Below are positions 7,274 through 16,355 of a stretch of DNA of 64,000 nucleotides, in pieces (positions within the stretch are counted from its first letter, which is position 1; each line of letters starts with the position of its first letter). The DNA lies in the NCBI GenBank assembly GCA_020632995.1, contig JACKEN010000004.1, positions 310,001 through 374,000 on the forward strand. Reading direction: 5' to 3'. The notes under the pieces are model-generated. The model saw only the letters and a program-made list of their open reading frames with translations, had not been told where the DNA came from and made no database searches. This DNA comes from Deltaproteobacteria bacterium. Its GTDB lineage: Bacteria > Myxococcota > Kuafuiibacteriia > Kuafuiibacteriales > Kuafuiibacteriaceae. The position numbers and the translations under genes are program-made.

Positions 7274-9729
7274 CACCCCAGGAGATCGACCTGTTCCACG
7301 AGGTGCTCGAGCAGCGCCCCGAGGCGCGCGCGGCCTTCATCGAAGAGCGCTTCGGCGATGAGCCGGCGCTGGCCGAGCGCCTTCGCCGCCTGGTGGCGGG
7401 ACACGAACGGGCCGAGCAGGCGGGCGGGCCCACGAGCGCCTTCCTCGTCGACCCCGTCCCGGAGCGCATCGGGCCCTACCAGGTCCTGGAGGTCATCGGC
7501 GAAGGTGGCATGGGCGTGGTGTACGCCGCCGAGCAGATCGAGCCGATCCGACGCCGCGTCGCGATCAAGGTCATCAAGCTCGGGATGGACACCAAGCATG
7601 TCATCGCGCGCTTCGAGGCCGAACGGCAGGCGCTCGCGATGCTGGACCACCCCTGCATCGCGCGCGTGTTCGACGCGGGGAGCACCGAGAGCGGGCGGCC
7701 CTACTTCGTCATGGAGCTCGTGCGCGGGGTCCCGTTCAGCACCTACTGCACGAGGCACAAGGTCCCGCTCCAGGAGCGTCTGCAGCTGTACGCCCAGGTC
7801 TGCGACGCGGTCCACCACGCGCACCAGAAGGGCATCATCCATCGGGACCTCAAGCCCTCGAACGTCCTGATCGCGGTGACCAACGATCGACCCGTCCCGA
7901 AGGTCATCGACTTCGGCGTCAGCAAGGCCACCGCCACCCAGCTCAGCGACCAGTCCGTCTTCACCGAGCAGGGGCAGCTCATCGGTACGCCGGAGTACAT
8001 GTCGCCCGAGCAGGCGGAGATGTCCGGTCTGGATGTCGACACGCGCACGGACGTCTACTCGCTCGGCGTCATGCTCTACGAGCTGCTGACCGGCGTCCTC
8101 CCCTTCGACTCGCAGGCGCTCCGCTCGGGCGGCCTCGCCGAGATCCAGCGCATCATCCGGGAGGTCGAGCCCACCCGCCCCAGCGTCCGGCTCACTGAGC
8201 TCGCGCGGAGCTCGGGCAGCCGGAACCGTCGCCTCCTCGTCCAGGCGCGACGGGTCCGTGGCGATCTCGATCGCGTGGTCATGTGCGCGATCGACAAGGA
8301 CCGCACCCGCCGCTACGAATCCGCCAACGCGCTGGGTAGGGACATCCAACGCTACCTCAGTGACCTCCCCGTCCACGCCTCCAAGCCGAGCACCGGCTAC
8401 CGCCTCTGGAAGTTCGCCAAGCGTCGACGCGCCGCCGCGATCGCGATCTCGCTGACCTTGCTCGGGGTCGCCGCGGGCATCACCGGCCTCGCGGTCGGAC
8501 TGGTCAACGCCCGCAACGCGCAGGCCCTGGCCGACCGACGCGCAGAGAATGCTCAAGTGGCGGCTGCCTTCCTCCAGATGGTCCTGTTCCAGGTCGACCC
8601 CGAGTATGGCGGCGGGAAGCTCTCGCAGCTCGAGGTGATGGATCTCGCCTCGCGCTCGGTGAAGGACCTCCGTGACCACCCGGAGGTCGAGGCCTCCGTG
8701 CGCGAGTCGATCGGGGTCGCCTATCGGCGGCTCTCGATGTTCACCAAGGCCGAGCCACACCTGCGGCGCTCCCTCGAGATCCGCCGGCAGCTCCTGGGGG
8801 ACGGGGACCTCCAGACCGCGCGCTCGTACATCGCGATGGCCTACCTGCTGTTCGAGCACGAAGGGAGCATGGATGGCGCGCTGGACTACCTCGACAAGGC
8901 GACCGCGATCTACGAGGCCAACGGCCTCAGCGAGTCCTCCGCCCAGGGCTGGCTCTCCCTCGACGTCGGCATCATCGAGCTCGCGCGCGACCACCTGAGC
9001 GCAGCCGACGCCGCGTTCGAGCAGAGCGCCCGCCTCATCGGCGCGAAGCGCGGCGCCGCCCACCCCGACATCAGCCGTGCGTTGCGCGGCCGCGCGATGG
9101 TCGCGCTGCTCCGCGGCGACCGCGAGGGCGCGGAGCGGCTCGCGAGGAAGGCGGTCGCCCTATGCGAGGGCGAAGGTCAGACCTACATCGGCGCCCGCGC
9201 CAAGCTCGTCCTCGCGCAGGTCCTCCTCGAGTCGAACGCCCTCGACGCAGCGGCCGAGCAGCTGCTCGAGGCGAAGGCTCAGTTCGAGCGAACGGTGGGT
9301 GCACGCCACGTCCGGATGGCCGAGGTCGACGCGCTCCTCGCAGAGTACCAGCTACGGCGGGGCGCGTTCGTCGAGTCGGCGCAGATCGCGGAACGATGCG
9401 AGTCGGTGCTCCTCGAGCTCGTTCACCCGCAACACGGGGCACTGCTCGAAGCGAGGCTGCTCCGACTCCGCGCACGGATCGGCCTCGGGGAGGCGCGCGA
9501 GGTCGACGCCGAGCTCCTCGAGCTCGCGGCGCAGACCGAGCGACGACTCGGCGCCGACCACCCGCTCACGGTGGCCGTGGCCCGCGCGCGGGTCGATTGT
9601 GCGAAGGCGCTGGGTGACGCGCCGCTCGCGGAGATCCGCGCGGACCGCCTCGAGCGCCTGATCGAGCGTCGCGCCGCCCGACTCGCGAAGGAGACGGCCG
9701 GGAGCGACGAGCGCGACGGACCGCAGTGA
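7270..9729 (+). CDS. Membrane Ser/Thr protein kinase with TPR sensor region
   Basis: This is an 819-residue bacterial Hanks-type kinase. The catalytic domain spans about residues 68-350, with glycine loop GEGGMG (77-82), VAIK lysine (100), HRDLKPSN (191-198), DFG (214-216) and a GTPEYMSPEQ activation segment. One transmembrane helix lies around 387-412. The remainder is helical and tetratricopeptide-like (AEPHLRRSLEIRRQLLGDGD), predicted to lie outside the membrane. GTG 7270 overlaps the sigma factor's TGA as GTGA. The N-terminal 60 residues resemble the helical lead common to kinases paired with ECF factors. The kinase probably activates the factor by phosphorylation; the signal is unknown. 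Confidence 0.93.
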   Translation: MTPQEIDLFHEVLEQRPEARAAFIEERFGDEPALAERLRRLVAGHERAEQAGGPTSAFLVDPVPERIGPYQVLEVIGEGGMGVVYAAEQIEPIRRRVAIKVIKLGMDTKHVIARFEAERQALAMLDHPCIARVFDAGSTESGRPYFVMELVRGVPFSTYCTRHKVPLQERLQLYAQVCDAVHHAHQKGIIHRDLKPSNVLIAVTNDRPVPKVIDFGVSKATATQLSDQSVFTEQGQLIGTPEYMSPEQAEMSGLDVDTRTDVYSLGVMLYELLTGVLPFDSQALRSGGLAEIQRIIREVEPTRPSVRLTELARSSGSRNRRLLVQARRVRGDLDRVVMCAIDKDRTRRYESANALGRDIQRYLSDLPVHASKPSTGYRLWKFAKRRRAAAIAISLTLLGVAAGITGLAVGLVNARNAQALADRRAENAQVAAAFLQMVLFQVDPEYGGGKLSQLEVMDLASRSVKDLRDHPEVEASVRESIGVAYRRLSMFTKAEPHLRRSLEIRRQLLGDGDLQTARSYIAMAYLLFEHEGSMDGALDYLDKATAIYEANGLSESSAQGWLSLDVGIIELARDHLSAADAAFEQSARLIGAKRGAAHPDISRALRGRAMVALLRGDREGAERLARKAVALCEGEGQTYIGARAKLVLAQVLLESNALDAAAEQLLEAKAQFERTVGARHVRMAEVDALLAEYQLRRGAFVESAQIAERCESVLLELVHPQHGALLEARLLRLRARIGLGEAREVDAELLELAAQTERRLGADHPLTVAVARARVDCAKALGDAPLAEIRADRLERLIERRAARLAKETAGSDERDGPQ

Positions 9730-9841
9730 CCTCGGATGGCACGAAGGCGGTTCGAAGGCGACGTTCCTGCGCGGAGCGTGAGCCACCTCATCCCCGCATT
9801 GCGCACGAAGGACTGCGGGGGTGGGCCCGCTGTCCGTGACC

Positions 9842-10276
9842 ATGACGTACACCTCGCTCGAGCAGATCGAAGGCCTGGTCGGTCGTTTCGAAGCGGGCTC
9901 GCTCTCGCCGGGCGAGTGGAACCACACGACGCACCTCACGATCGGGCTGTGGTATCTGCTGCATCACCCCGAGTACGAGGCGGCCGCCCGGACCATCGAT
10001 GGGATCCGCGCCCACAATCGCCTGCACGGAGTCCAGCAAGGCAGCGACCGCGGATACCACGAGACGGTGACGCTCTTCTGGCTCGCCGTGACGCGACGCT
10101 TCCTCGACCGGGAGGGCCGAGGTGACTGCACGCTCGACCTGGTGAACGCGTTCGTCTCCGCGCGCGCGCACCAGTCACCGGCCATCTTCGAGTTCTATAC
10201 TCGCGCGCGCCTGCGTTCTTGGAAGGCGCGCTACTACTGGCTCGAGCCGGACCTTCGGTCGCTCGACTCGATCTGA
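9842..10276 (+). CDS. Conserved hypothetical protein
   Basis: This 144-residue soluble protein belongs to a widespread but uncharacterised group that I recall by its pattern. The pattern is a start like LEQIEGLVGRFEAGSLSPGEW, then NHTTHLTIGLWYLL, a central Gly-Tyr-His-Glu-Thr (GYHETVTLFWLAV), and a C-terminal ARLRSWKARYYWLEPDL. Conserved His residues (in HTTH and GYHE) could bind a metal, but no activity is known to me. ATG 9842 is preferred over GTG 9821 because the family begins close to this point. It is convergent with the RHS gene across a strong hairpin. Confidence 0.6.
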   Translation: MTYTSLEQIEGLVGRFEAGSLSPGEWNHTTHLTIGLWYLLHHPEYEAAARTIDGIRAHNRLHGVQQGSDRGYHETVTLFWLAVTRRFLDREGRGDCTLDLVNAFVSARAHQSPAIFEFYTRARLRSWKARYYWLEPDLRSLDSI

Positions 10277-10343
10277 ATCCGCAAGACGCCAGGAGCTCGT
10301 CGAACGCCGTGTGAGCGGCGGGGCCGCAAGAGCGTGGGGAGGG

Positions 10344-10375
10344 GCTCGCAGGCCGGCGGACGCCGGCCCGCGAGC
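10344..10375. terminator. Bidirectional hairpin terminator
   Basis: The arms GCTCGC-A-GGCCGGC and GCCGGCC-C-GCGAGC enclose a four-base loop, giving a stem of 13 pairs with one A-C mismatch. It lies between the convergent ends of the conserved hypothetical gene and the RHS operon, so it can end transcription from both sides. No long T run follows. Confidence 0.7.
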
Positions 10376-10383
10376 GGGGGCAA

Positions 10384-13300
10384 TCAGCGGGCCACGTAGA
10401 AGAAGTCGAGGCTCATCTGGCTGGGATAGGGGGCCCCGGTGAGCCGTACGACCTGACTCGGTGCCAGACCGGGCGGAACCGCCTGCAACCTGGGACCTCG
10501 GTCGCTCGCCACCGTGTCGACCGTCCCCACCGAGTCGATGCTGTTCACTCGCGGGCGCGGACCGCGGGGCGCTGCCCGCGGGTTGAGAGTTCCCGCCGTC
10601 GCCGGGTCTTGCCCTGCCTGGCGAAGCAGATCGCCGAGCGCGTCATCTGCTTGTTGAACCTCGAGCGGTGTCACGTCGAAGTCGGTCAGACCGCGGCTCC
10701 TCCCCGGCCGAGCGGTGAAGCGGCTCGCGAGGCGCCCCGCTCGAGCACGCAGGCCTCGGCCTGCGGCGGCCACGCGGCCGCCGATCCAGGCCTTGGCCTG
10801 CCTGGCCCTCCGACTGATCCCCTTGCCGAGGTCGCCCACCGATGCCTTGAAGTTGCCCCAGCGCGACAGGCCGTTCGGATCCACGAACGTCCCGGGGTTG
10901 TTCAGCACGTAGCTGTAGCGCGCGACCGCCTCCGGCAAGCGCGCTTGCTCCGCCTCCGTCACGGCGAGGAACGCCGGGTCCGGGCTCAGCCACTGGCCGG
11001 TCTGCGTCGACAGGTACCGGTGCGCGAACCGGACGAGGCCGGTGTGCGGCTCGTGCTCCTGGCCGGTGAAGCCGTACCGATCGACGTAGCCCGACTCGCC
11101 GACGACCTCTCCGCTGTCGCCGAAGCTGCGACGACCGAGGACCGCCCCCTCGTCGCCCGTGGCCAGGACGAGCGAGCCGAGGTGATCGCGGTGCAGCGCG
11201 ACGACGGCCGGCCGCCCCTCGACGAGCATCTTTCGCGCGACGGTGGTGAGCCACCTCTCGCTCCCGGCGACGCCGTCGATCCGAGCGCGATACGCACCGC
11301 CCGCGTCCACCGAGCTACCGACCGCGCCGAGCCAGGTCGAGGCGAAGCCCGTCGACTCGAGTCGCGCGACCCGGGCCTGGCCCATGCGCACGTAGATCAC
11401 CGAGATGCCGTCATGGACCTCGAAGTCCGCGTCGACGTAATGCGACACCTGATCGTCGTCGTGCCGTGCGACGCGGAAGTGATCGGGCCCGTACACCGAG
11501 CGCACCTCGTGTGCGCCCACGCTCGAGACGAGACGCCCCTGGAAATCCCAGGTGTTCTCGAAGCCGCGCGCGTTCGTGACGCACCCCGCTGCGTCGTAGG
11601 TGATCGACGCCGCACCCATGGCGACAGCAGCGCCTGGGCGCGCGTCGTACCGGTACTCGGCGCCGCCCTTCACCAACACGTTGTCGAGCAGGTCGAACGA
11701 CATCGAGTCGGTCCGACCACCGCGGGCGACCTCGGTCGAGCGGTACCAGGCGTCGTACCCGTACGTCGTCGCGGGCAGCATCGCATCCACCGCCGAGTCC
11801 CCGACCGCGACCACGTTGCTCGCGCGATCGCGCACCAGCTCGATGGCCTGGAGCATCGCAGCGCCGGACGCCACGGACACGCCCGCCAGACGGAGACGCG
11901 AGTCATAGCGGGTGCGCTCCACCACGCCATTCGCGCGGCGGAGCTCGTCCTGCAAGCCTTCGTCGGTGAACGTCACCTCGTCGATCACGCCGGGGATCGA
12001 GACGACGCGCGAAGCGCCGTCGTAGGCGAGCTCGAGGCTCCGACCGTCGGGGAAGACGCGCTCCACCGTGCGGTCCGCGTTGTCATACCGCGTCTCGATC
12101 GAATAGGTCTGACCCTCGACGATCCGCGTGCTGAGGAACGGCCGGCGACGCACGTCGTAGCCGAAGAAGTCCGCGCCCCCCGGATACGTGCGGGCGGTGA
12201 CGTGACCTGCGGTGTTCGGGCACCTCGACGGCGCGCAGTCCGCCGAGAGGTCGTACTGCGTCGCGATGAGGGTCGCGTCTCGGTTGCCGCCTTCGAACCG
12301 CTCGATCTCCCGGTTCAACCCGTCGAAGCCGTAGACCACGGCGACACCTCGAGCGTCGACGCGCTGGGTGATGTTCCCGGCGTCGTCGTAGGTGAACGTC
12401 GTCGTGCCGGAGTTCGGATCCTCGACGCGGAGCAGACGCCCGAGCGCGTCGTGCAGCTGCTTCTTCACGTGACCCATCGCGTCGACGTACCCCGCGTCGT
12501 GGCCGAGCGCGTCGTACTCGAGCCGCGTCACGGCGGTCTCACCGACCAGGCGTCGCTCGATCGACACGAGGCGGCCGAGCCCGTCGACGGTGTGGATCTC
12601 CGGCGTATCGGCGTGCAAACTCGCGGCGTCGTTGTCCTCGCCGTCGAGCATCACCGTACGGAGGGGGAGGTAGCTGCGACGGCTGAAGGATGCCCCCCCC
12701 GCGGCGTCGTCATCCTCGTGCCTCTCCTCGATCATGCGACCGACTCCGTCGTAGCGGAACTTCCGCGAGAGGGTGCTCTCCGGCGGCGCCGCATCGCACG
12801 CTGCAGATCCGCTGGAGTAGGCCTGGAAGACCTCCACCGGCTCCGAGCGCAGGTTGAAGAGCGTGAAGCCATCGACGATGTACTCTCCTTCCTCGACCTT
12901 CTTGCGGGTCTGGTAGGTCCGGCCGCGGCCATCGGTGCAGGCGACGGTCTCGAGGTCGAGCGCGCCCCCCACCTCGGACCGGCGACGGGTGATGATCCTC
13001 GTCGTAGGGTTGCCCAGCTCGTAGACATACTCGATGGAAGGGCTCGCGCCGGTGTCGCCGCCGGGCAGGAGCGTGCTCGCGACGCGACCGAACGCGTCGT
13101 AGGTGTAGGCCGTCGGGTCGGCCGCGGTGACCGCGGTGTCGCCTTCGACGCGCATCCACGAGGACGCGAGGACCGGCTTGTCGAACAGCTCGTCGTACTG
13201 GAACGTACGTCGGAGGCGGTACGCCGAGCCATCGGGCGCCGTGTTGAGGAGGTCGGTCCGGACCACCCGGAGGCCATCGTCGTCGTAGGTGTAGACACGC

Positions 13301-16300
13301 CGATGATCGGCGCCGCCGAGGCTGCCGTTCGGATCGATCGTCTCCACCGCGTTGCCGTGGACATCGAACCGCTGGCGGACCGCCTCGATCACCTTCGCGT
13401 CGTCCACCCGACTCGTCATGCGCGTCAGCTTGCCCTGCGACAGCTGCCCTTCCGGCAGGCCTACGAAGTCCTCACCGTCGTAGTGGTAGATGTCCTCCGA
13501 GACCTGACCGGTGCCGTCCGCGACGCCGAACCGACGCTCACGCGCGACCGCGTTCAGGAGCCACCGGCCGCCGGTGTCGGTGACGGGCACGAACGTGCGC
13601 TCGACGAAGCGCTCGTCGCCGGCGCACTGGTTGCCACACGGCGCGCCGAAGTCGCCCGCAGCCCGCTGGCACGGCTGGCAAGCGCCGCCGCCCACGGACA
13701 CCACGCCCAGCTCTGACATCAGGCCGACGTTGCCGTAGCCGTCATAGGCCATGCGCGTCTCGGTGGTGACCCATGCGCTCGACTCGGCGCCCTCCTTGAC
13801 GACCGCCTCGGTGCGCACTTCGCACGCGTACCCGATCGGCCGGCGACCGAGCGCAGCGAGGCGCGCGTTGTCGAGGACCTCCGCGACCGGGCACTCGGAG
13901 GCGGCGCCGAAGTGGTGCGTCGTCTCGTCGATGACCTCCCCGTCGGACTCCCGCCTCTCGAAGAGCTTCTGGCCGTTGAGGTGCGGCTCGGTGCGGCCCA
14001 CGTCGTAGCGCGAGAGGACGCGACCATCGAGGTGAGTCGCGTCGCCTCCGAGGAGCTCGAGCACCTCGGCGTAGCCGCGGAACTGACGCTCTACCCCGTC
14101 GTAGAACCCGTCACGGTAGCGGTAGTCCGTCACGTCGTGGACGTTCGTCAGCAGGTCGAACTCGTCGGTCCGAGCGACCACCGTCATCGGGTAGGGCAGC
14201 GGGTTGATCCACGGCGAACCCGCCTCGGCCGACAGCGCGAGCTGCTGCACCGACGGCTGATAGGCGATGTCGGTGACCCGGCCGATCCCGTTCTCGATGC
14301 GCGTGAGCAGGTGCGAGCGCACGGGAAAGAGGTCGAGGTATTGCACGGCGCCGTTCGCGCTGACCCAGGCGATGTCGACGGAGCCGTTGCCGTTCATGTC
14401 GGCCGCGATCACGGTGGTCGTCGACTCCCGGTTGGGGAGGCCCACACCGCCCGCCTCGCTCAGCGTTCGCACCGGCTCGAAGGCCTCACCGTTTCGGTTG
14501 AGGACGTATCGAACGGTGCTGCCGCTCGCGACGACGATGTCCGCGAAGCCGTCGCTGTCGAGATCCTCGACGAGCGCGAGCTCGACCTCGCCCGCACCGA
14601 AGGGGTGGCTCAGGGTCGAGAACTGCGACGCGAAGCGGCCGCGACCGAAGTTGATCTTGTACTGGATCTGGTTCGGCTGCAGCTGCACGACGTCGAGCAG
14701 GCCGTCCCCGTTCATATCCGTGAACTGGATGCTCTCCGAGAACGCGATCCCGAGCGGCGCGAGATCACGACGAACGAAGTTGAAGGCCCCATCGTTCTCG
14801 AACACGAACGTCTCGGTCGCGGTGCTGCGGATGAGGTCGATGTCCATGTCGTTGTCATAGTCCATGAACCGCAGCTCGGCGTCGGCGCCGGTCCACACCG
14901 CGGAGCCGGGGAGGTCCTCGAGCGTGCTCCAGTCTCCCGCGCCGCGATTGAGGAGGACCTTCTGGTCCGTGGTCCCGCCCGCGAGGAGGTCGGTGAACCC
15001 GTCGCCGTTGACATCGATGAACTGCACGCGGGGGTTGCCCACCGCGAACGCCGAGACCTCGCCGATCGCCGACGTGGTGGGCTCCAAGAACGTATGTCGC
15101 CCATCCGAGCTGAGCTGGTTGATGAAGAAGCGGTGACGCGCCTGGGCGTTCGAGGCGTCGATCAGATCGGGCAGCGCGTCGCCGTTGATGTCGACGAGGT
15201 TCGCGGTGCCGGCCTGGAGGTCCACGCCGAGGCCTTCGTTGCCGACCATCGTGGTCAGGAACGGGAGGCCGCAGTCGACGTCTTCACACTGCGCGCCAAG
15301 GCCCCGGGAGTAGCCGAAGCTGTGGACGATCGGGTACCGCTCGTCCGTGGCGCCGAAGGTCTCGATCTGCCGCAGGCGGCTACGACGGCCCGACACCGCC
15401 TCGGCCTCGTAGCCGAGCGCGTAGCGACGGAGCTGTCGACCGCGCGTGAGCACGGTGACGCCGGCGAGCCGCTGCGTCAGCCGCGAGTCGTAGCCCGGCT
15501 TCGCGTCCGAGACGACGTCGCCGCGCGCTTCGTACGCGAACTGCACGGTGTAGGTCGGCGTCCCGTCCGTGAAGACGTAGGCGATCTCGGAGATCAGGGG
15601 CTTCGCGCCGTCCTTCACGTAGTCGTAGCGAACGCGATGACCGTAGACGTCGACCAACTCGACGAGGTGGTACGCGAACGTGCCCGCGGCGCCCGCCTCG
15701 ACGGCGGAGGTCACGACCTGGCCGTTCGCGTCGGCGCCGAAGAACCCGACGCGGCCGTCCGCATACTCGACCTGCCAGTAGCCGGCCGTGCCGCCCGCGC
15801 GGTCGACCCACTTGTAGCGAGTGAAGTCGGACTCGAAGCGGTTGCGGTAGATCGCCGCCTCGCCCGCGCCGATGCCCTCGGACATGCGGACGAGCTCGTT
15901 GCCGCCGTTGGCGACGAAGCGATCGCTCTCGTCGTACCGCGGCACCCCACGCATCGTCATGCGCTCGATCGACGGCAGGGACATCATCCAACCCATGCCG
16001 AGCGTCGACGAACCGCCGCCGGAGCTGTACCCGAACGACAGCTGGGGGGTCATGCCTTCGAAGCCCTCCGGGACCTCGACCGGCACCGAGTAGCGCATCA
16101 GGCCCATGTTGGACTCGACGCTCACGTTCTCACCCACGCCCTCGAGCGTCCCCGGTCCGTCCGGGAGGCTCACTCGGTCGTCCGATACACCCGTATCGAA
16201 CGCCCACCCGGCGTTCGAGCACATCGTGATCGCCAACGCGAGGGCTCCGGAGAAGGCGTTGTGCCTGCCCGGGCTCCACCGGCTCGAGACCGGCTTCTTC

Positions 16301-16314
16301 TTCTTTGCATTCAT
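10384..16314 (-). CDS. Exported SpvB/TcB-like RHS-repeat protein (TcB-TcC-type fusion)
   Basis: The product has 1976 residues. A Sec signal peptide ends near AWA (about residue 39). Then follow a SpvB domain (about 60-300, with MTPQLSFGYSSGGG), FG-GAP/VCBS-like propeller repeats (about 370-650, with DINGDALPDL and DMNGNGSVDI), and a TcdB-mid-like segment (about 670-750, with LLTRIENGIGRVTDIAYQ and YDGVERQFRGY). YD repeats fill about 860-1570, and an RHS core ends around 1815 with NNPGTFVDPNGL. The last 160 residues form a separate, very basic variable tip. In Tc toxins this order makes the cocoon that encloses the toxic C-terminus. A signal peptide on such a protein is unusual. It is the last gene of a four-gene operon, 41 bases after the Gly-rich lipoprotein. 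The tip's activity is unknown. Confidence 0.9.
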   Translation of the reverse strand: MNAKKKKPVSSRWSPGRHNAFSGALALAITMCSNAGWAFDTGVSDDRVSLPDGPGTLEGVGENVSVESNMGLMRYSVPVEVPEGFEGMTPQLSFGYSSGGGSSTLGMGWMMSLPSIERMTMRGVPRYDESDRFVANGGNELVRMSEGIGAGEAAIYRNRFESDFTRYKWVDRAGGTAGYWQVEYADGRVGFFGADANGQVVTSAVEAGAAGTFAYHLVELVDVYGHRVRYDYVKDGAKPLISEIAYVFTDGTPTYTVQFAYEARGDVVSDAKPGYDSRLTQRLAGVTVLTRGRQLRRYALGYEAEAVSGRRSRLRQIETFGATDERYPIVHSFGYSRGLGAQCEDVDCGLPFLTTMVGNEGLGVDLQAGTANLVDINGDALPDLIDASNAQARHRFFINQLSSDGRHTFLEPTTSAIGEVSAFAVGNPRVQFIDVNGDGFTDLLAGGTTDQKVLLNRGAGDWSTLEDLPGSAVWTGADAELRFMDYDNDMDIDLIRSTATETFVFENDGAFNFVRRDLAPLGIAFSESIQFTDMNGDGLLDVVQLQPNQIQYKINFGRGRFASQFSTLSHPFGAGEVELALVEDLDSDGFADIVVASGSTVRYVLNRNGEAFEPVRTLSEAGGVGLPNRESTTTVIAADMNGNGSVDIAWVSANGAVQYLDLFPVRSHLLTRIENGIGRVTDIAYQPSVQQLALSAEAGSPWINPLPYPMTVVARTDEFDLLTNVHDVTDYRYRDGFYDGVERQFRGYAEVLELLGGDATHLDGRVLSRYDVGRTEPHLNGQKLFERRESDGEVIDETTHHFGAASECPVAEVLDNARLAALGRRPIGYACEVRTEAVVKEGAESSAWVTTETRMAYDGYGNVGLMSELGVVSVGGGACQPCQRAAGDFGAPCGNQCAGDERFVERTFVPVTDTGGRWLLNAVARERRFGVADGTGQVSEDIYHYDGEDFVGLPEGQLSQGKLTRMTSRVDDAKVIEAVRQRFDVHGNAVETIDPNGSLGGADHRRVYTYDDDGLRVVRTDLLNTAPDGSAYRLRRTFQYDELFDKPVLASSWMRVEGDTAVTAADPTAYTYDAFGRVASTLLPGGDTGASPSIEYVYELGNPTTRIITRRRSEVGGALDLETVACTDGRGRTYQTRKKVEEGEYIVDGFTLFNLRSEPVEVFQAYSSGSAACDAAPPESTLSRKFRYDGVGRMIEERHEDDDAAGGASFSRRSYLPLRTVMLDGEDNDAASLHADTPEIHTVDGLGRLVSIERRLVGETAVTRLEYDALGHDAGYVDAMGHVKKQLHDALGRLLRVEDPNSGTTTFTYDDAGNITQRVDARGVAVVYGFDGLNREIERFEGGNRDATLIATQYDLSADCAPSRCPNTAGHVTARTYPGGADFFGYDVRRRPFLSTRIVEGQTYSIETRYDNADRTVERVFPDGRSLELAYDGASRVVSIPGVIDEVTFTDEGLQDELRRANGVVERTRYDSRLRLAGVSVASGAAMLQAIELVRDRASNVVAVGDSAVDAMLPATTYGYDAWYRSTEVARGGRTDSMSFDLLDNVLVKGGAEYRYDARPGAAVAMGAASITYDAAGCVTNARGFENTWDFQGRLVSSVGAHEVRSVYGPDHFRVARHDDDQVSHYVDADFEVHDGISVIYVRMGQARVARLESTGFASTWLGAVGSSVDAGGAYRARIDGVAGSERWLTTVARKMLVEGRPAVVALHRDHLGSLVLATGDEGAVLGRRSFGDSGEVVGESGYVDRYGFTGQEHEPHTGLVRFAHRYLSTQTGQWLSPDPAFLAVTEAEQARLPEAVARYSYVLNNPGTFVDPNGLSRWGNFKASVGDLGKGISRRARQAKAWIGGRVAAAGRGLRARAGRLASRFTARPGRSRGLTDFDVTPLEVQQADDALGDLLRQAGQDPATAGTLNPRAAPRGPRPRVNSIDSVGTVDTVASDRGPRLQAVPPGLAPSQVVRLTGAPYPSQMSLDFFYVAR

Positions 16315-16355
16315 CTTCTTCGTACCGTCCTTGGAGTCGAACTCGTCATTCGGTT

